DNA of 6,612 nt from Omnitrophica bacterium GWA2_52_8 (GCA_001804025.1 MHFC01000130.1:14651-21262); one strand, 5' to 3'; positions 1 to 5,324 are shown, numbered from the stretch's first letter. Numbers and translations: made by a program. Notes: a model not told the origin generated them from the letters alone.

Positions 1-448
1 CATGATGCCCGGTAACAGTGCTCATCCATACATCCAGTGCAGACATTGCCTGCTCTGCGCCGTTCCCAAACCACCGATCCTCTGTCATGCGCTTAGATAG
101 CCAATCCCTCCACAGCCATTGTCCCAACGAATCATGACGTTCGGTGTATTGTTTTTGAGAGCTTGGTTCTCGGCCCTGCAGTAACAAAAACAGATCCGGC
201 TTTTGAGATTGAAAGGCTTCACTGAATTTTCCCAAATCATGCAGAGCAGTCCAAAATGCCGCCCACTTTAACCACGATTCTCTGCTACAGCTAAGCAAAG
301 AACAAAAGTGAGCAGAGAATTTATCATTCCGTGACAAATACTCTATACAAACCGCAGCGACATCCAAACAGTGATAAACAAGCGGATGCCAATTCGGTTG
401 TCCGGGATATTTAGGATCAGCCTTGCCCCAGTACTTAAAATACTCCAT
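1..448 (-). CDS. cas3: CRISPR-associated helicase/nuclease Cas3, type I-E, N-terminal HD domain (partial)
   Basis: Partial gene: 149 codons from the start, running off the left edge. Cas3 is the nuclease-helicase that Cascade recruits to shred target DNA in type I CRISPR interference. The visible part is the N-terminal HD nuclease domain. It opens with YWGKADPKYPG, then HPLVYHCLDVAAV (residues 21-33), ALHDLGKFSEAFQ (68-80), RHD (104-106) and VTGHH (145-149). These give the expected metal ligands: H26, the H70-D71 pair, H105 and H148-H149. The order and wording closely match what I recall of E. coli-type I-E Cas3 (YHCLDVAAV, ALHDIGKF, VTGHHGF). The reading frame is uninterrupted. The start is firm because an in-frame TAA lies two codons upstream of the ATG (452-454). 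The ribosome site is weak: AAAAAGG about 10 nt upstream. The helicase part and the other cas genes would lie to the left, outside the window. Local base use is more AT-rich than in the genes to the right, which would fit a transferred locus. Confidence 0.93.
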   Translation of the reverse strand, partial: MEYFKYWGKADPKYPGQPNWHPLVYHCLDVAAVCIEYLSRNDKFSAHFCSLLSCSRESWLKWAAFWTALHDLGKFSEAFQSQKPDLFLLLQGREPSSQKQYTERHDSLGQWLWRDWLSKRMTEDRWFGNGAEQAMSALDVWMSTVTGHH

Positions 449-489
449 CGTTTACGAACCTTTTTCCCTTAATTTCTCTTTCGCTGCCT

Positions 490-523
490 GAAATCGTTTT
501 GTTGTCGTCAACAAAACGATTTC
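490..523. promoter_or_regulatory. Perfect 15-bp dyad in front of cas3
   Basis: The arms 490-504 (GAAATCGTTTTGTTG) and 509-523 are perfect reverse complements around the 4-nt centre TCGT. The right-hand end is about 40 nt upstream of the cas3 SD region. No T-tract follows on either strand, so it is not an ordinary terminator. It could be an operator for a dimeric repressor or a hairpin in the cas3 leader RNA. No known regulator site is recognised. Confidence 0.6.
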
Positions 524-527
524 CCTT

Positions 528-581
528 AAAAATAAAAAACCTCCGCAAGCAAAAAACACCTGCGAAGGTTTTACTTTTTTT
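528..581. terminator. Bidirectional intrinsic terminator upstream of cas3
   Basis: A 12-bp stem (536-547 with 561-572, a single T/C difference that can pair as wobble) encloses a 13-nt loop. On the minus strand the stem runs into TTTTTTATTTTT (539-528). On the plus strand it is followed by TTTTACTTTTTTT (569-581). No plus-strand gene ends here. The useful direction is therefore minus, ending a transcript that starts at the promoter at 665-693, or reading from further right. Confidence 0.8.
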
Positions 582-658
582 CCCCGCCTTAATCTCGCGG
601 GACGGCTTGCGCCGAAGTCCGGGATTTATTCCTTCCAACACGGGACTGTTCAAATTTT
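528..658 (-). ncRNA. Candidate structured small RNA or cas3 attenuator leader
   Basis: The promoter at 665-693 should start a transcript near 658 on the minus strand, and the terminator at 536-572 would end it near 528, giving about 130 nt. Two further hairpins lie inside: CGGC-GCAA-GCCG with a GNRA tetraloop (614-603), and CCCGC/GCGGG with a 9-nt loop (601-583). A GGA/TCC extension of the first hairpin (600-602 with 618-620) would compete with the second. I do not recognise an RNA family. It may be a free small RNA, or the regulated 5' leader of cas3, since read-through would continue into that gene. The minus-strand open frame across it (435-665) has no SD and is best treated as a shadow. 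Confidence 0.45.
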
Positions 659-664
659 GGGCCA

Positions 665-693
665 ATTATAAATCACTGTGTTACCCCAATCAA
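665..693 (-). promoter_or_regulatory. Sigma70-type promoter facing cas3
   Basis: Read on the minus strand: -35 TTGATT (693-688), a 17-nt spacer, and a perfect -10 TATAAT (670-665). The predicted start is near 658, about 210 nt ahead of the cas3 ATG. Spacing and hexamers are close to consensus, which makes this the clearest promoter in the gene-free stretch 449-930. Confidence 0.7.
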
Positions 694-902
694 ATGATTT
701 CTTATCTTTTGGATTATCTTGAGGCGAACCTGCATCTGCCTAGAGTTGCAGCCGGGCTCAGGGAATCCGGGGCAGAACCTTAAAGAGCAAAAGATGTTAC
801 GTCAATATTTGCAATGAGATGCGAAAGAAACAGAAGACGAATCCGGAGGCTGAAACCAATTTGTACCCGGTAACTATGTACTGATGATTTCCTCTGCTAT
901 TT
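694..902. other. Gene-free stretch between the cas3 promoter and the SpoIID terminator
   Basis: No convincing gene, tRNA or repeat is seen here. A plus-strand open frame that starts at 499 ends at 783, but it runs through the terminator and promoter described above and has no recognisable protein content. Some short GC-rich complementary words occur around 750-775 (CCGG...CCGG) without forming a clear hairpin with a function. Confidence 0.5.
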
Positions 903-928
903 AAAAACCGGTGACCGTATTGAACCGG
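903..928 (-). terminator. Possible terminator after the SpoIID/LytB gene
   Basis: Directly after the TAA at 931-933, the minus strand carries CCGGT (928-924), an 11-nt loop, ACCGG (912-908) and then TTTTT (907-903). The stem is only 5 bp, so it is weak, but the position and T-tract fit an intrinsic terminator. Confidence 0.5.
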
Positions 929-930
929 GC

Positions 931-2178
931 TTACGATTGCGTCATCGTATCACGATCTTCCGCGCCATAAAATGTCAATTCCGACCCCGGATAAAAATAC
1001 TTCAGGATTTCCCGGTAATTGTATCCCAGTTCGCCGAGCTGCTTGGCGCTATATTGACACAGTCCGACGCCGTGCCCCCAGCCGAACCCCTGAAACAGAA
1101 ACCGGTCTCCTCTTTTTTGCACAGCTTCGATTTTGGTACTCTTGAACTTCCCCGGGTTCATCCACATGCGAAAATCGGCCGACGATACGGCAATGCGGGT
1201 CTTGCCGCTGCGGAACTCAAAGCGCCGGGCACGCCCGCTCGCATCGATTTCGAGCAGCCGGATTTCATCCAGACTCGCAAGATTCCCCGCGCCGTGAGCG
1301 CGCAGCACATTCAGAATATCGGCGGACGCAAAATCGTCCTTCCAGCGGTAATGTTTGGAAGCGGCCGAAAATTCCGTCTGGACTCCCATAAGAGACGGAT
1401 GAGGTTCGATATTCCAGATATAATCGGCACGGGTCGTGGCACCGCCCGACGTCGAATGAAAAAAAGCGGGAAAAATTTTCCCGCGGTACGTCAGGACCTC
1501 GCCCCGCGTTTCATGGATCGCCGCGTCCGTGCTTGGTTTTTCAATGGATTTACCGTGATAAACCTGGCTCGACACATCCTGCTGGACATCATAGGGTTCG
1601 GCGCGGTTTTCAATCATTCTGAAAAGCGCGTAGGTCCGGGATGCAACGGCCTGCGCCTTGAGCGCGTCTTTGGCCCAATCCGGATTGGCTTCCCAAGGCA
1701 GGACGCCGCGCAAATAATCTTCAAGAGGAAGTTCGTTCACGACCATCATCTGCCCGTTGCCAAGCGGCCGGAATGTAAGGGAAAAACGGTAGGGTTTTCC
1801 GTCCAGCAAGACGCTGCCGTCCGTACTTTCGACCGTGACCGGGGCGCTGCGGAAAATTTGAGCGCCCAGACGGATCGCATTATCCTGGGCCACAACCGGG
1901 GTCGCCGCCATGCGGTCCCCGCGAAAGAGAGGGCGGCGATTACGGTCGAGCACCCAAAAAGGCTTGTCCGTTTCGATATTGACCGGACCGGACTGCTTGC
2001 GGACAAGTACGCGCACATCGTGCACCGTCGAAGCATCCTCGGGAAGCTCCAGAGAGGACTTCCGAGGGGGCGTTTCCGAAACCGCGAGCGGCGCGAGCAC
2101 GGTAAAAAAAACAGGTACGCAGACAGCCCAAACACGAAATAAACGTTTTATGGGATCCCCGAGCACGGATTGCCTCAT
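931..2178 (-). CDS. SpoIID/LytB domain protein, probable periplasmic lytic transglycosylase
   Basis: The product is 415 aa with the start chosen here. Residues 11-35 form a signal peptide or membrane anchor (basic KR, then a hydrophobic run ending near AVSE). The SpoIID/LytB core follows: LPLEDYLRGVLPWE at about 150-163, then ALKAQAVASRTYA, GEVLTYRGK, HSTSGGATTRA, and near the C-terminus GFGWGHGVGLCQYSA (364-378). In Bacillus SpoIID the Glu in the (V/L)PxE region is catalytic and cleaves glycan strands that have lost their stem peptides. E163 is the likely counterpart. In a non-sporulating diderm such proteins probably trim denuded septal or lateral glycan. The frame is open up to 2268, but that longer start would run into the terminator at 2256-2293. 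The ATG at 2178 has AAGG 7 nt upstream and a normal signal peptide directly after it. The gene follows the PG-binding lipoprotein, which suggests a shared cell-wall role. No clear promoter is seen in 2179-2255. Confidence 0.9.
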   Translation of the reverse strand: MRQSVLGDPIKRLFRVWAVCVPVFFTVLAPLAVSETPPRKSSLELPEDASTVHDVRVLVRKQSGPVNIETDKPFWVLDRNRRPLFRGDRMAATPVVAQDNAIRLGAQIFRSAPVTVESTDGSVLLDGKPYRFSLTFRPLGNGQMMVVNELPLEDYLRGVLPWEANPDWAKDALKAQAVASRTYALFRMIENRAEPYDVQQDVSSQVYHGKSIEKPSTDAAIHETRGEVLTYRGKIFPAFFHSTSGGATTRADYIWNIEPHPSLMGVQTEFSAASKHYRWKDDFASADILNVLRAHGAGNLASLDEIRLLEIDASGRARRFEFRSGKTRIAVSSADFRMWMNPGKFKSTKIEAVQKRGDRFLFQGFGWGHGVGLCQYSAKQLGELGYNYREILKYFYPGSELTFYGAEDRDTMTQS

Positions 2179-2185
2179 TTCATGA

Positions 2186-2189
2186 CCTT
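2186..2189 (-). promoter_or_regulatory. Ribosome binding site that sets the SpoIID/LytB start
   Basis: Minus-strand AAGG lies 7 nt before the ATG at 2178. The alternative upstream ATG at 2268 overlaps a terminator hairpin and has no such site, so 2178 is preferred. Confidence 0.6.
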
Positions 2190-2255
2190 GTTTGGTGCTG
2201 CGGACGTGACGTACAATCCGCCGGAAATATTCGTTTGACTGATTTTTGCGGAAAT

Positions 2256-2293
2256 AAAAAACCCGCAATCCTGATTACGGGTCGCGGGTTTTT
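2256..2293. terminator. Intrinsic terminator of the PG-binding lipoprotein gene
   Basis: The 10-bp stem AAAAACCCGC/GCGGGTTTTT (2257-2266 with 2284-2293) closes a 17-nt loop. On the minus strand it ends in a T-tract (2261-2256, followed by ATTT), 42 nt after the lipoprotein stop at 2336. An alternative inner pairing (ACCCG with CGGGT, 2261-2265 with 2278-2282) is possible. The symmetric A/T flanks mean it could also stop plus-strand transcription. Confidence 0.88.
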
Positions 2294-2335
2294 ATCTTGC
2301 TGCGATGAAAAACTTGTCGGCCGCAAATATCCGGT

Positions 2336-2806
2336 TTACTTAATACCGCCCTTCAAATAAACCTTCAGCCGGCTCCAGGTGTTCCGGCCAACCACACCGT
2401 CCACCTCAAGACCATTATCTTTTTGAAACGCACGGATCGCCGATTCGGAACCCGAACCGATTTTACCGTCAATCACACCGGAATAGTAACCGGCGTTCTT
2501 AAGTGCCGTCTGAATATCCAGCGCATTCAGCTCAAATCCAGAAGGCGTGCGATAAACCGGTCCGCCCCCCACCCCGGAAGCAGAACCGGAAATTGACGGG
2601 GCCATGATAGACTGCGGCTGGCTCTGCATCGAGGAGCGCATGTCCTGGAGTTCCATGTCCAAACGCGACACTTCATCCGTGAGCACGCCCACTTGAGCCT
2701 GGAGCGAGTTCACGCTGCGTTTTACTCCCTTACTGCCGGAGCAACCGGTTGTGGCCACTAACAAAATTGCGAATGCTAAAAATCCAAAGCGAGACAAACT
2801 GCTCAT
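2336..2806 (-). CDS. Putative lipoprotein with coiled coil and one peptidoglycan-binding (PG_binding_1) domain
   Basis: The product is 156 aa. Residues 6-21 are a hydrophobic export signal ending ATTGC. Cys22 is the likely lipidated residue, though Thr at -3 makes the lipobox weaker than the usual Leu-Ala-Gly-Cys. Residues about 28-62 form a short coiled coil (spaced Val, Leu and Met in VNSLQAQVGVLTDEVSRLDMEL), followed by a Ser/Pro/Gly-rich linker (63-92). Residues 94-150 are a PG_binding_1 repeat with its typical wording: ALDIQTALKNAGYYSGVIDG, then AIRAFQKDNGLEVDG and VVGRNTWSRL. It should sit in the outer membrane or periplasm and bind the cell wall, perhaps as an oligomer through the coiled coil. 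No catalytic domain is present. It has its own promoter (2893-2921), SD AAGGAG 8 nt from the ATG (2820-2815) and terminator, so it is monocistronic. The next gene encodes a SpoIID-type glycan cleaver. Confidence 0.88.
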   Translation of the reverse strand: MSSLSRFGFLAFAILLVATTGCSGSKGVKRSVNSLQAQVGVLTDEVSRLDMELQDMRSSMQSQPQSIMAPSISGSASGVGGGPVYRTPSGFELNALDIQTALKNAGYYSGVIDGKIGSGSESAIRAFQKDNGLEVDGVVGRNTWSRLKVYLKGGIK

Positions 2807-2861
2807 TTTTGTTTCTCCTTGACGCTGGTCAGCGACTGTTGATCCATTCAGAATTTATCAA

Positions 2862-2880
2862 TGATTACGGGTGACCCGCA
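2862..2880. repeat. Palindrome in the lipoprotein leader, re-using words of the gene's terminator
   Basis: CGGGTGACCCG (2868-2878) is a perfect palindrome apart from its central base, in the predicted 5' untranslated region. The 11-mer TGATTACGGGT (2862-2872) and the 7-mer ACCCGCA (2874-2880) both recur inside the terminator loop and stem downstream of the same gene (2272-2282 and 2261-2267), in reversed order. Confidence 0.5.
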
Positions 2881-2892
2881 AATGACCGAGAC

Positions 2893-2921
2893 ACTTTATC
2901 AAAACCTTCCCAAAAAATCAA
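2893..2921 (-). promoter_or_regulatory. Promoter of the PG-binding lipoprotein gene
   Basis: On the minus strand: -35 TTGATT (2921-2916), a 17-nt spacer, and -10 TAAAGT (2898-2893) preceded by TGA, an extended -10 element. The start would be near 2886, giving a leader of about 80 nt. The -35 hexamer and spacing are the same as in the cas3-facing promoter. The remaining part of the gap, 2922-3055, shows no clear terminator for the methyltransferase gene, only T-rich tracts. Confidence 0.65.
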
Positions 2922-3055
2922 TCAGGAAGTCTTGCGCTTTTAAGAAAAACAGCCCGGTAGAAATGCCGAGGGGGAAAAAAGTCAACCGCCCATCAACCGT
3001 GCCGATCCGGTGAGAAAAGACATTTAGCTTAAAAAACCGTGTTTGATGTTATGAA

Positions 3056-3856
3056 TTACAATATTTTGGTCGCAAAAAGAAGAAATTCGGTATGGGAGAC
3101 CATCCTCTGGACCGGACGTGTTTTTCCCGCCCTGGCCAGGATCGGGCGCTCCAGAAGCTCTACGGCTTCAACGCGAATAAACCCTTGGCGGCGAAAGGCT
3201 TCCGCCGCATTCTCGATCTGATTGAACGTCGGATTCAGGCTGGCAAGCCGGGCGCTTCCTTTGAGTGCCTTATGGACCGTTTCGGCTTCTTCCCAGGGCG
3301 TGGGAATATCCAGAATGGCGGCATCAAACTCCCTTTCGGCAAAAGGCTGCCCGGCTTCACGCTGGCAAAACGTCACAACATTTTCCAGCCCGGCGCGCTT
3401 GATATTTTTGACGGCATTTTTAGGAAGGTCCAGGCGGCGGTCATAAGTCACGACGTGCCCCTCGGACCCGACCGCCTGCGCAAGCGCCATGGTCAGCGAT
3501 CCTGAACCCGTGCCGACTTCCAGCACGCGGCTTCCGGGCCGGATCCCCAGCTTCATCATCAAATAAGCCGCGTCTTTCGGATAAATGATCCCGCTCTCAC
3601 GGCTGGCTTTCATCATCAAGTCTTCCATTGTCGGCCGCAAGCAATGCCCCTCACCGTGATCGCAGATGACTTTAGATCCGTATTCCTTGCCGATCCACTC
3701 CTCAAGATGAACGGGTTTGCCGCAGTGTACCGGCAGCTGCCGGCCTTTGACGACTTCGACAAGATAAGTCACTTCATCCTTTTCAAAGGAAAACAGCACA
3801 ACGCTCCCTTCGCGGATGATGTTATCGAGACCTCGTGAAATTAATGCTTCGCTCAC
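3056..3856 (-). CDS. trmI: tRNA (adenine-N1)-methyltransferase, TrmI family (m1A58)
   Basis: The product is 266 aa, the usual length for bacterial or archaeal TrmI. The enzyme uses S-adenosylmethionine to methylate N1 of A58 in the tRNA T-loop and works as a tetramer. Residues 1-75 form the small N-terminal beta domain. RPTMEDLMMKASRESGIIYPKDAA (74-97) is the family link region (compare the RRTQVIYPKDAA wording). Motif I VLEVGTGSGSLT (111-122) binds the cofactor, D139 ends the second strand, and LDIPTPWE (182-189) is the counterpart of the family's LDLPEPWE catalytic loop. LNPTFNQIENAAEAFR (207-222) and RMVSHTEFLLFATK (251-264) match the conserved C-terminal half. The start is GTG, with AGGAG 6 nt upstream inside the end of the preceding HAD gene. 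Only 9 nt separate the two genes, so they form an operon. Confidence 0.92.
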   Translation of the reverse strand: MSEALISRGLDNIIREGSVVLFSFEKDEVTYLVEVVKGRQLPVHCGKPVHLEEWIGKEYGSKVICDHGEGHCLRPTMEDLMMKASRESGIIYPKDAAYLMMKLGIRPGSRVLEVGTGSGSLTMALAQAVGSEGHVVTYDRRLDLPKNAVKNIKRAGLENVVTFCQREAGQPFAEREFDAAILDIPTPWEEAETVHKALKGSARLASLNPTFNQIENAAEAFRRQGFIRVEAVELLERPILARAGKTRPVQRMVSHTEFLLFATKIL

Positions 3857-3862
3857 CGCATT

Positions 3863-3867
3863 CTCCT
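3863..3867 (-). promoter_or_regulatory. SD of trmI embedded in the HAD stop codon region
   Basis: Minus-strand AGGAG (3867-3863) sits 6 nt before the GTG start and overlaps the TAG stop of the HAD gene (3868-3866). This fixes the GTG at 3856 as the start, over an out-of-frame ATG at 3861, and suggests translational coupling. Confidence 0.75.
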
Positions 3868-4513
3868 ACCAGGATTTCGTTTGGGCCAGCCGTAGAAGTT
3901 CCGTAAAATCACGGACAACCGCGGCCGGATGGCGTTTCAAATCTTCAACCGGCATGAAGCCGTGCCCCACGAGTACGGTTTCCACACCCGCATTGCTTCC
4001 GGTTTCAAAATCAATCGTGCTGTCCCCGATGAGAAGAATTTCATCAAGTCCGCAGTGTTGGTTTTTCTGAAGACTGTGGATGGCCGAGGGGTCCGGTTTT
4101 TGGGGATATTGCCCGTTGCCGGAGACGATTGTATCAAAAAAAGCCGCGATCCCCAAGGCTTTCAGCATGCCGGAGGCAAAGGGGTCAGGTTTATTTGTGA
4201 TGACATACTGGCGCCGCCCTTTAAAGTGTTCGAGCACTTCCCGGACGCCGGGATAGATCTGCGTATGGTCCAGCATGTGCCGGACATAATAATCGCGGTA
4301 AATTTTGGAACCTTTTTCGATAAGTTTCGGGTCTTTAGTTTCAAGACAGCGGGAAATTAAATAATGAAGCCCCCGCCCCACGTAACTTTCTGCGGCGGCC
4401 GGCTCAAGCGGCCTGCGGGACATCGCGCCCATCATGTGGTTTACCGCCTCAACGATATCGCGGCGTGTGTCGACCAGGGTTCCGTCCAGATCGTAAAAAA
4501 TCAGTTTTTTCAT
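3866..4513 (-). CDS. HAD superfamily hydrolase, phosphoglycolate phosphatase-like
   Basis: The product is 215 aa with all four haloacid dehalogenase motifs. Motif I is DLDGTLVD (8-15), with the nucleophile D8 and acid/base D10. Motif II is VITNK (104-108), with T106. Motif III is the Lys of QKPDP (K139). Motif IV is IGDSTIDFETGSNAG (162-176), with D164 and D168 for Mg2+. The helical insert after motif I (about 17-85, including YVGRGLHYLI) is the C1 cap of the Gph/PgmB branch. It probably removes phosphate from a small metabolite such as 2-phosphoglycolate. The exact substrate cannot be read from sequence, since this branch also includes pyrophosphatases (PpaX) and sugar-phosphate phosphatases. 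No SD precedes the ATG. Instead TACAAT lies 8 nt upstream, so the transcript may be leaderless. It is the first gene of an operon with trmI. Confidence 0.88.
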   Translation of the reverse strand: MKKLIFYDLDGTLVDTRRDIVEAVNHMMGAMSRRPLEPAAAESYVGRGLHYLISRCLETKDPKLIEKGSKIYRDYYVRHMLDHTQIYPGVREVLEHFKGRRQYVITNKPDPFASGMLKALGIAAFFDTIVSGNGQYPQKPDPSAIHSLQKNQHCGLDEILLIGDSTIDFETGSNAGVETVLVGHGFMPVEDLKRHPAAVVRDFTELLRLAQTKSW

Positions 4514-4521
4514 CGCGGCAT

Positions 4522-4550
4522 ATTGTAGCGCTGGAAATGAAAACGTCCAA
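4522..4550 (-). promoter_or_regulatory. Promoter of the HAD-trmI operon, giving a leaderless mRNA
   Basis: Minus strand: -35-like TTGGAC (4550-4545), a 17-nt spacer, and -10 TACAAT (4527-4522). The ATG at 4513 starts only 8 nt after the -10 box, so transcription would begin at or 1-3 nt before the start codon. The absence of any SD supports this. Confidence 0.55.
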
Positions 4551-4636
4551 TTAACATCTTGTAGTCCGGACAGGCCGCCGTATCGATTTTATCTAGAAGC
4601 AGTTTCATAAGCATTTGTAACTCGTTATGAAGACAT

Positions 4637-4694
4637 TCCCGGCTGGTTTTTCATTAAACCAGCACGGGAGAGTGCGAGGGCCAATGAAGCCCTC
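4637..4694. repeat. Two adjacent hairpins in the left part of the repeat element
   Basis: The first (4637-4669) pairs TCCCG + CTGGTTT with AAACCAG + CGGGA (4643-4649 with 4656-4662 as the perfect inner 7 bp). The second (4676-4694) is GAGGGC-CAATGAA-GCCCTC, a perfect 6-bp stem. Neither has a T-tract that would make it a terminator. Confidence 0.65.
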
Positions 4695-4865
4695 GTCATT
4701 CCCGCGGATTTTTTCCGCCAAAGGCGGATCAGCCTCAGGCTGAAGCGGGAATCTCCGCCTGAGGCGGACCCGCCGCGCAATTTGGCGGGCAGTCACAATT
4801 TCGTGGATCCCCGCTTATCCGCCGAAGGACGGATCCGCCTTGGGCGGAATACATGCGGGGATGAC
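4695..4865. repeat. Nested GTCATTCCCGC palindromic repeat
   Basis: The outer ends GTCATTCCCGC (4695-4705) and GCGGGGATGAC (4855-4865) are complementary at 10 of 11 positions. Inside are two sub-palindromes: ATTCCCGC/GCGGGAAT (4698-4705 with 4745-4752) and ATCCCCGC/GCGGGGAT (4807-4814 with 4855-4862). The hairpin TCCGCC-NNN-GGCGGA occurs three times (4714-4728, 4754-4768, 4834-4848), and CCCGCC/GGCGGG occurs once (4769-4774 with 4784-4789). GTCATTCCCGC-type palindromes are known as dispersed intergenic repeats in many bacteria. Confidence 0.75.
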
Positions 4866-4916
4866 AAAAAAAACACACTGCCGATATTGCACTTACGCAA
4901 ACTTATGAAACCGCTT

Positions 4917-5309
4917 TTAATCCATCCGCCCTGCTTTTTTGAGGTGGGTCTCCAGACTTTGCTGGGCTTTTTCAAAGGCCGAGCGAATCAACTTCTGATT
5001 CTTCCCCGACATAAACCCGGCCCGTTTCTGCATCCGCCTGAGATCATCGGCGCTGTGGCGCAGCATTTTACGGCTGCGGCCTTGCGCAACTCCATGCTCT
5101 TTATCGAGGATCATAATGGCCCGTCCGAGGTCTTGAATAACGCGCGGACCGCTTGCCTGCGGAGATTTTTCCATCATCCCGAAAGCGTCCTCCTTAAACC
5201 CGATAAAACTTTTAAGCGCCGGGTCCTGCCCCGCCGCAGCCTGCGGCAAAAACAGACCGAGAGCAATTCCCAACAGAATCATGCGATAAACAGAGGGGAA
5301 AATTTTCAT
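4917..5309 (-). CDS. Secreted helical protein of unknown function
   Basis: The product is 130 aa and is not recognised. Residues 1-27 form a clear signal peptide: MKIFPSVYR, then hydrophobic MILLGIALGLFL, ending AAAG, with cleavage likely before Gln28. The mature part of about 100 residues is polar and rich in Lys, Arg and Gln. It has the look of an alpha-helical bundle or coiled coil (for example the stretch RSRKMLRHSADDLRRMQKR), with no Cys. It should act in the periplasm or outside the cell. No SD is seen before either Met1 or Met10. TACAAT (5324-5319) lies 9 nt before the ATG, so the gene may have its own promoter and a leaderless mRNA, although no good -35 is visible. It lies 62 nt after the CBS gene, and its stop codon directly borders the repeat element. 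Confidence 0.72.
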   Translation of the reverse strand: MKIFPSVYRMILLGIALGLFLPQAAAGQDPALKSFIGFKEDAFGMMEKSPQASGPRVIQDLGRAIMILDKEHGVAQGRSRKMLRHSADDLRRMQKRAGFMSGKNQKLIRSAFEKAQQSLETHLKKAGRMD

Positions 5310-5318
5310 AGCGTATGG

Positions 5319-5324
5319 ATTGTA
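5319..5324 (-). promoter_or_regulatory. Possible -10 box of the 130-aa secreted protein gene
   Basis: Minus-strand TACAAT ends 9 nt before the ATG at 5309, the same geometry as in front of the HAD gene. No convincing -35 hexamer is found 16-18 nt upstream, so support is limited. Confidence 0.35.

Larger units (their letters stand above)
4599..4914. mobile_element. MITE-like palindromic element with terminal inverted repeats
   Basis: The ends are an imperfect inverted repeat: GCAGTTTCATAAG (4599-4611) against the complement of 4902-4914 (GCGGTTTCATAAG), 12 of 13 identical. Partial similarity continues inward for about a dozen more bases (GTAA shared in register). The interior of about 290 bp is almost entirely palindromes and has no gene. 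A second TTCATAA/TTATGAA pair lies at the left end (4604-4610 with 4625-4631). The right end begins 2 nt beyond the stop codon of the secreted-protein gene. Short open frames across it (4605-4796, 4793-4975) are by-products of the repeats. No clear target-site duplication was found. Confidence 0.5.

Noticed and set aside
499..783. A 94-codon plus-strand open frame in front of cas3
   Set aside because: It spans a dyad arm, a bidirectional terminator and a promoter on the other strand, has no SD and shows no recognisable protein features.
700..790. A tRNA on the minus strand, suggested by a GGTTCGCCTC word
   Set aside because: No acceptor stem or cloverleaf can be built around it, and no D-arm is present.
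937..2142. A 401-codon open frame on the plus strand
   Set aside because: It is antisense to the SpoIID/LytB gene, whose domain motifs are unmistakable. The plus-strand product has no domain, signal or SD support and is rich in Arg and Pro, as expected for a shadow.
2179..2268. A 30-residue N-terminal extension of the SpoIID/LytB protein
   Set aside because: It would place coding sequence over the terminator of the upstream gene and move the signal peptide inside the protein. The ATG at 2178 has a suitable SD.
3092..3505. Plus-strand open frame of 137 codons inside trmI
   Set aside because: It is antisense to a full-length TrmI homologue with all family motifs and has no independent support.
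4695..4865. A CRISPR array
   Set aside because: The repeated 15-mers are short palindromes at irregular spacing, not equal-length repeats separated by unique spacers of constant size.
4605..4975. Short minus-strand open frames across the palindromic block
   Set aside because: Their translations are repeat-derived (Arg- and Pro-rich) and run through hairpins. One of them overlaps the secreted-protein gene in another frame.
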